Positions 6,713-9,658 of a DNA stretch of 9,658 nucleotides are shown here, piece after piece. The notes beneath the pieces are model-generated. The model had not been told where the DNA came from and ran no database searches. It was given only the letters and a program-made list of their open reading frames with translations. Origin of the DNA: Tannerella sp. (GTDB lineage: Bacteria; Bacteroidota; Bacteroidia; Bacteroidales; Tannerellaceae); contig JAISGW010000175.1 in assembly GCA_031262895.1 (NCBI GenBank), forward strand, positions 1-9,658, written 5' to 3'. Made by a program: the position numbers and the translations under genes. Within the stretch, counting starts at the first letter, position 1; every line of letters starts with the position of its first letter.

Positions 6713-7821
6713 CAACCAAACTGACCCAATTGACGATGAGCGGCTTCAAATCCATCGCCCCCGAAAAGCCGCTGACGATAGAATTGGGCGACGTGACCGT
6801 CCTCCTTGGTGCCAACGGCTCCGGCAAAAGCAATATCATCAACTTCTTCAAGATGATGAGTTTTATGATGACTGGAAATTTCCAATCATACATTGCAAAA
6901 ACAGGAACAAGTGAAGTCTTTTTTTATTATGGACTAAAGCATACAGAACATATTGACGGGAAATTGCTCTTTGAAGACAAAAACAATAAAGACACCTACC
7001 AATTTTCATTGACGCATGCTGTTCCAGACACGTTGATTTTTAATTCTGAGGTAATTGAATGGCAAAAAGAAGGTGACGACAAACCGTTCAAGCTCCCATT
7101 AGAATTAAATTTCAAAGAATCAGCCTTATTAAATTACAAAAGCAACCAAACGGCACATGTCATTTACAAGCGATTGGCGAATTGTAAAGTTTATCAGTTT
7201 CATGATTCTTCACCGGAATCCAAGATAAGACAAGCCTCACATAAAGACCTTGCGGATTACTTGCAAGCTGAAGGGGGAAACCTTGCTGCCTTTTTATATC
7301 GTTTGAAGGAAAAATTCCCGGCTTATTATGGTAAAATCATTCGATATATTCAGCAAGTCATGCCGCAGTTTCATGATTTCTACTTGGAACCAAACGAAAA
7401 GGGTTTTGTCATGTTAAAATGGACTGACAATTCACCCGATGACTACATGATGCTTCCACAGCAGTTTTCCGACGGCACCATCCGCTTCATCGCCTTGGCT
7501 ACCCTGCTGCTACAACCGCCGGAAACCATGCCGAACCTCATCCTCATTGACGAGCCGGAACTCGGCTTGCATCCCTACGCCATTAACCAATTAGGCTACA
7601 TGATAAAGGCAGCTTCAGAGCATGCACAAGTCGTCGTGGCCACCCAATCTCCGGGATTGGTAGACGAGTTCGAAGCCAATCAAGTGACCGTTGTTGAAAA
7701 AGATGAAGAAAAAGGCTGCACCATCGCCCACAAGCTGAATGAAGACGATTTGAAAGCTTGGCTGAAAGATTATTCGCTTGGGCAATTGTGGAACAAAGGC
7801 GTATTCGGAGGACAACCATGA
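6709..7821 (+). CDS. AAA/ABC-type ATPase of a putative two-gene defence module
   Basis: A 370-residue ATPase of the SMC/RecF/OLD-like class. Walker A is GANGSGKS at 34-41, a signature-like QFSDGTIRF at 252-260, and Walker B with D-loop LILIDEPELGLHP at 277-289. A switch region VVVATQSPGLVD at 308-319 has Gln at the place often held by His. The N-terminal MSGFKSI strand and the lid-sized middle (about 45-250) suit a dimerising head with a variable insert rather than a long coiled coil. ATPases of this type pair with TOPRIM or other nucleases in OLD, PARIS and related phage-defence modules, acting as sensor and regulator. It overlaps the phosphorylase by 4 bp and the DUF4276 gene by 4 bp, implying a fixed ratio with the latter. 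The middle of the gene has very different base composition from both ends. The defence role is inferred. Confidence 0.9.
   Translation: MTTKLTQLTMSGFKSIAPEKPLTIELGDVTVLLGANGSGKSNIINFFKMMSFMMTGNFQSYIAKTGTSEVFFYYGLKHTEHIDGKLLFEDKNNKDTYQFSLTHAVPDTLIFNSEVIEWQKEGDDKPFKLPLELNFKESALLNYKSNQTAHVIYKRLANCKVYQFHDSSPESKIRQASHKDLADYLQAEGGNLAAFLYRLKEKFPAYYGKIIRYIQQVMPQFHDFYLEPNEKGFVMLKWTDNSPDDYMMLPQQFSDGTIRFIALATLLLQPPETMPNLILIDEPELGLHPYAINQLGYMIKAASEHAQVVVATQSPGLVDEFEANQVTVVEKDEEKGCTIAHKLNEDDLKAWLKDYSLGQLWNKGVFGGQP
6846..7440 (+). other. AT-rich segment inside the ATPase gene (possible recombination block)
   Basis: Hand counts of 60-base lines give 55% GC at 6721-6780 and 57% at 6781-6840. The lines at 6841, 6961 and 7081 then drop to about 30%, 33% and 28%. 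The line at 7381 is about 38%, and the lines at 7441 and 7501 return to 55% and 58%. The drop comes within a few codons of Walker A, and the recovery comes just before the signature motif. The reading frame stays open throughout. Exact edges are approximate. The simplest reading is exchange of the variable middle between related ATPase genes at their conserved ends. Confidence 0.75.
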
Positions 7822-8474
7822 ATCAAACCATACTGCATATCCTTTGCGAAGGGAAAACGGAAAAGCGTTTCGCGGACAAAGTGCTGAAGCCTTATCTGCA
7901 TCCCCTCAGCGTAAAATCTGTTGATATAGGCGGCATGCACAATTATGCACAAGTAAAGAATAATATAAACGCACTGTTCAAGCAATATCCCGACAACGAC
8001 TATGAACAGCACCTCTTTACAAGCATGTTCGACCTGTATGCCCTGTCCAACGACTTCCCCGCATATAAAGAAGCCGTCCAAATATCCGACCCATACCAGC
8101 AAGTAGAAAAATTGGAAGCAGCCTTCAAAGAAGAAATCCAGTCAAAGCAATTCCTTCCTTATATACAACTGCACGAATTCGAAGCCTTGGTCTTTTGCGG
8201 CTTAGAGTTTTTGAAGGCCGATTATCCTGATAAAGCCAAAGGCATAGAACGATTGAAGGAGATTCTCGAAAAGTATGACGGTAAACCGGAACGAATAAAC
8301 GACAGCTATGATACAGCCCCTTCGCGGCGCATCATAAAAGAAATCGGAAAGCAATACAACAAGCCCCAATCCGGCACTTATGTGACGGCCCAAGTGGGCA
8401 TCCCCGCTTTGAAGGAACGTTGCCCCCATTTCAAGAAATGGATGGAGAAACTCGAAGAACTTGGTAAACAATAA
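7818..8474 (+). CDS. DUF4276 family protein, possible TOPRIM-like nuclease
   Basis: A 218-residue protein whose motifs match the DUF4276 family as I know it: LCEGKTEKRF near the N-terminus (Glu11, Gly12, Glu15), TSMFDLYALSNDFP at 68-81 (Asp72), LPYIQLHEFEAL at 113-124 (Glu120, Glu122), INDSYDTAPSRRI at 160-172 and CPHFKKWMEKLEEL at 202-215. The opening EG motif followed by an isolated acidic strand resembles TOPRIM nucleases, so a metal-dependent nuclease role is plausible but inferred. DUF4276 genes are commonly next to AAA ATPase genes, as here, where start and ATPase stop overlap (ATGA at 7818-7821). An upstream in-frame start would add about 20 residues translated within the ATPase gene and is less likely. 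A sampled line is about 37% GC, below the host level. Confidence 0.88.
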   Translation: MNQTILHILCEGKTEKRFADKVLKPYLHPLSVKSVDIGGMHNYAQVKNNINALFKQYPDNDYEQHLFTSMFDLYALSNDFPAYKEAVQISDPYQQVEKLEAAFKEEIQSKQFLPYIQLHEFEALVFCGLEFLKADYPDKAKGIERLKEILEKYDGKPERINDSYDTAPSRRIIKEIGKQYNKPQSGTYVTAQVGIPALKERCPHFKKWMEKLEELGKQ

Positions 8475-8487
8475 ATACACTTAAAGC

Positions 8488-9255
8488 ATGACAACACGTA
8501 GAGATTTTTTGACGAAAGGACTGCTGGCCGGCGCCGGCGCCCTGATGATTCCCGAACTGGCCAAAGCCGTCGCCAAGGAAAGCCTCCCCGCTTCGGCCCC
8601 TAAAATCAGCCTGAAAAAAGACACGGTCATCCTCCTGCAAGGCGACTCCATCACCGACATGGGACGCGACCGCAAAAGTAACCAGTGCAACACCTTCCAG
8701 ATGCTGGGCAACGGCTACCCCCTCTTCCTGGCCGGACAATTGCTGGCCTCCCACCCCACCGACAACCTGAAAATCTACAATCGGGGTGTCAGCGGCGACA
8801 AGGTATTCCAACTGCGCGACCGCTGGGAGGTGGATTGCATCGCCTTCCAACCCGACGTGCTGAGCATCCTGGTCGGCGTGAACGACTACTGGCATACGCT
8901 CATCGGTGGCTACAAGGGTACCTTGGCCGATTACGAGAACGAGTACCGCGACCTGCTGCGCTATACGAAGGAGAAACTGCCCAAGGTGCAGTTGGTCATC
9001 GGCGAACCTTACGCCCTGCGCGGCGGCTCGGCCATCGAGGATACCAAATGGTTTCCTATGTTCGACGGCTATCGGGCCGTGGCTCGGAAGTTGGCCGACG
9101 AGTTCCAGGCCGTCTTCGTGCCTTATCAGGCCGGCTACGACGCCGCCATCAAAAAGATGCACACGCGCTACTGGTGTGCCGACGGCGTGCATCCCGACCT
9201 GCCCGGTCGCCAGCTCATGGCCAACCTCTGGTTAGAAGCCGCCGGCTTGGCTTAA
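8488..9255 (+). CDS. SGNH/GDSL-family hydrolase with Tat signal
   Basis: A 255-residue secreted esterase-like enzyme. The N-terminus TTRRDFLTKG followed by LLAGAGALM is a clear twin-arginine export signal, implying folded export to the periplasm or envelope. SGNH blocks are in order: block I LLQGDSITD with the nucleophile Ser54, block II NRGVSGD with Gly100 or Gly103 as oxyanion residue, block III ILVGVNDYW with Asn132, and block V ADGVHPD with Asp232 and His235. The family deacetylates sugars or cleaves small esters; related Bacteroidetes proteins are often carbohydrate esterases, but the substrate is not visible here. It starts 13 bp after the DUF4276 stop and returns to host-like GC. It may therefore have followed the phosphorylase gene before the ATPase/DUF4276 pair arrived. 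An intrinsic terminator follows. Confidence 0.92.
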   Translation: MTTRRDFLTKGLLAGAGALMIPELAKAVAKESLPASAPKISLKKDTVILLQGDSITDMGRDRKSNQCNTFQMLGNGYPLFLAGQLLASHPTDNLKIYNRGVSGDKVFQLRDRWEVDCIAFQPDVLSILVGVNDYWHTLIGGYKGTLADYENEYRDLLRYTKEKLPKVQLVIGEPYALRGGSAIEDTKWFPMFDGYRAVARKLADEFQAVFVPYQAGYDAAIKKMHTRYWCADGVHPDLPGRQLMANLWLEAAGLA

Positions 9256-9280
9256 GCCGCCCTTTGCCCCATAAATTTCA

Positions 9281-9314
9281 CAAGGCTCCGCTCCGGTGGG
9301 GCCTTGCTCTTTTC
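9281..9314 (+). terminator. Intrinsic terminator after the SGNH hydrolase gene
   Basis: CAAGGCTCC pairs with GGGGCCTTG (9 bp including one G-T pair) around an 8-nt loop, followed by CTCTTTTC. It lies 25 bp beyond the stop. The preceding TTTCACAAGGCTCC resembles the TTCACAAGCCTCCC of the 40-bp repeats between lysC and lysA, so both may belong to one hairpin style used in this genome. Confidence 0.85.
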
Positions 9315-9379
9315 TGTCGAAACACAATACAAACCCACCATTTTTTCCATCTTCCAGCCAAACGCTATGAAGAAGTTAG

Positions 9380-9387
9380 TACTTTTG
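9380..9387 (+). promoter_or_regulatory. Bacteroidota -7 box upstream of a structured RNA
   Basis: TACTTTTG fits TAnnTTTG. A start site 4 to 7 bases downstream would fall at about 9391-9394, just where the first strong stem-loop of the non-coding region begins. No convincing -33 TTG is seen at the usual distance; a T6 run lies further upstream at 9341-9346. Confidence 0.6.
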
Positions 9388-9391
9388 CGCC

Positions 9392-9646
9392 GTTCCTGCT
9401 CTCGGAAGCGTCCGGGGCTTAGGGAACAAACGTAAGGAAACGGAAAGCGTTACGATATTATCCTTAATCTGAAATCTCGACAATTTCGATCTCCAGGATA
9501 ATAGACAAGAACGCTCACGTCAATGCTATATATCCATCTGTAAAGGATGCTTATATGACAAAGGCGTGGGCTATTGTTTACCACTTGGAGATAGGCAGTC
9601 GAGAGCCTCAGATTAAGTGGTATGCAATAGTTCCCACGCTTTTCTT
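9392..9646 (+). ncRNA. Candidate structured non-coding RNA, about 255 nt
   Basis: No coding frame of note spans this region, yet it holds four successive stem-loops. SL1, 9392-9427: GTTCCT pairs with GGGAAC, with inner CGGA/TCCG. SL2, 9447-9514: GCGTT/AACGC, then TATTATCC/GGATAATA, then GAAAT/ATTTC. SL3, 9519-9559: GTCA/TGAC and ATCC/GGAT. SL4, 9564-9639: GCGTGGG/CCCACGC, CTATTG/CAATAG, ACCACTT/AAGTGGT and AGGC/GCCT, followed by TTTTCTT. A promoter box at one end and a terminator at the other suggest an independent RNA gene. Bacteroidota are known to have such free-standing RNAs, including 6S RNA described under the Bacteroidales-1 motif. I cannot confirm that identity, and no tmRNA, RNase P or SRP hallmark is seen. 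It could instead be a leader of a gene beyond the window. Confidence 0.6.
9564..9646 (+). terminator. Rod-like hairpin with T-run ending the RNA
   Basis: The fourth stem-loop of the candidate RNA has three nested perfect helices of 7, 6 and 7 bp plus a 4-bp tip. The basal helix GCGTGGG/CCCACGC is followed directly by TTTTCTT. It is unusually long for a plain terminator (76 nt), so it may also be a functional domain of the RNA. Confidence 0.65.
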
Positions 9647-9658
9647 ATATAGAGAAAC

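Noticed and set aside
6709..8474. The ATPase/DUF4276 region as a transposon or integrated element.
   Set aside because: I found no transposase, integrase, terminal inverted repeats or target duplications around it; the gene junctions are tight overlaps.
9367..9435. A 22-codon ORF starting MKKLVLLRR upstream of the structured RNA.
   Set aside because: The predicted -7 promoter box lies inside it and its C-terminal part overlaps the first RNA hairpin; there is no clear upstream promoter and no support as a leader peptide.

Overview
The window looks like chromosomal DNA from a high-GC member of the Bacteroidales. Supporting signs are the gene families present, two promoter -7 boxes of the Bacteroidota form TAnnTTTG, A-rich leaders without strong Shine-Dalgarno sites, and an outer-membrane barrel with a terminal Phe. 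Hand counts of sample 60-base lines give about 67% GC in the diaminopimelate decarboxylase gene and 28-38% in the middle of the ATPase gene. The genus cannot be fixed from this. Every protein gene recognised is on the + strand.

Layout: (1) 1-2474, the 3' end of a TPR-repeat protein overlapping by 4 bp a 592-residue outer-membrane barrel protein. (2) 2474-2601, an 8-bp tandem repeat array whose two halves are inverted relative to each other. (3) 2619-5350, lysC (aspartate kinase) and lysA (diaminopimelate decarboxylase), first and last enzymes of lysine/DAP synthesis, separated by a 40-bp tandem repeat array that can fold into five consecutive hairpins. (4) 5355-5895, a toxin-antitoxin pair with its own promoter; the toxin is YoeB-like but has Lys at the position of the catalytic Glu46. 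(5) 5885-6712, a trimeric-type purine nucleoside phosphorylase. (6) 6709-8474, a two-gene module of an ABC-type AAA ATPase and a DUF4276 protein, which I interpret as a candidate anti-phage system related in design to split OLD/PARIS modules. (7) 8488-9255, a Tat-signal SGNH/GDSL hydrolase followed by an intrinsic terminator. (8) 9380-9646, a probable free-standing structured non-coding RNA with its own promoter and terminator.

The antitoxin, toxin, phosphorylase, ATPase and DUF4276 genes overlap one another end to end (13, about 11, 4 and 4 bp), so a housekeeping enzyme sits inside a chain of accessory genes. The most striking signal is inside the ATPase gene. Its first ~135 bp (Walker A) and last ~380 bp (signature, Walker B) have the GC-rich composition of the chromosome, while the ~600 bp between them is about 30-38% GC, as expected if the specificity region of a defence ATPase had been swapped by recombination at its conserved ends.
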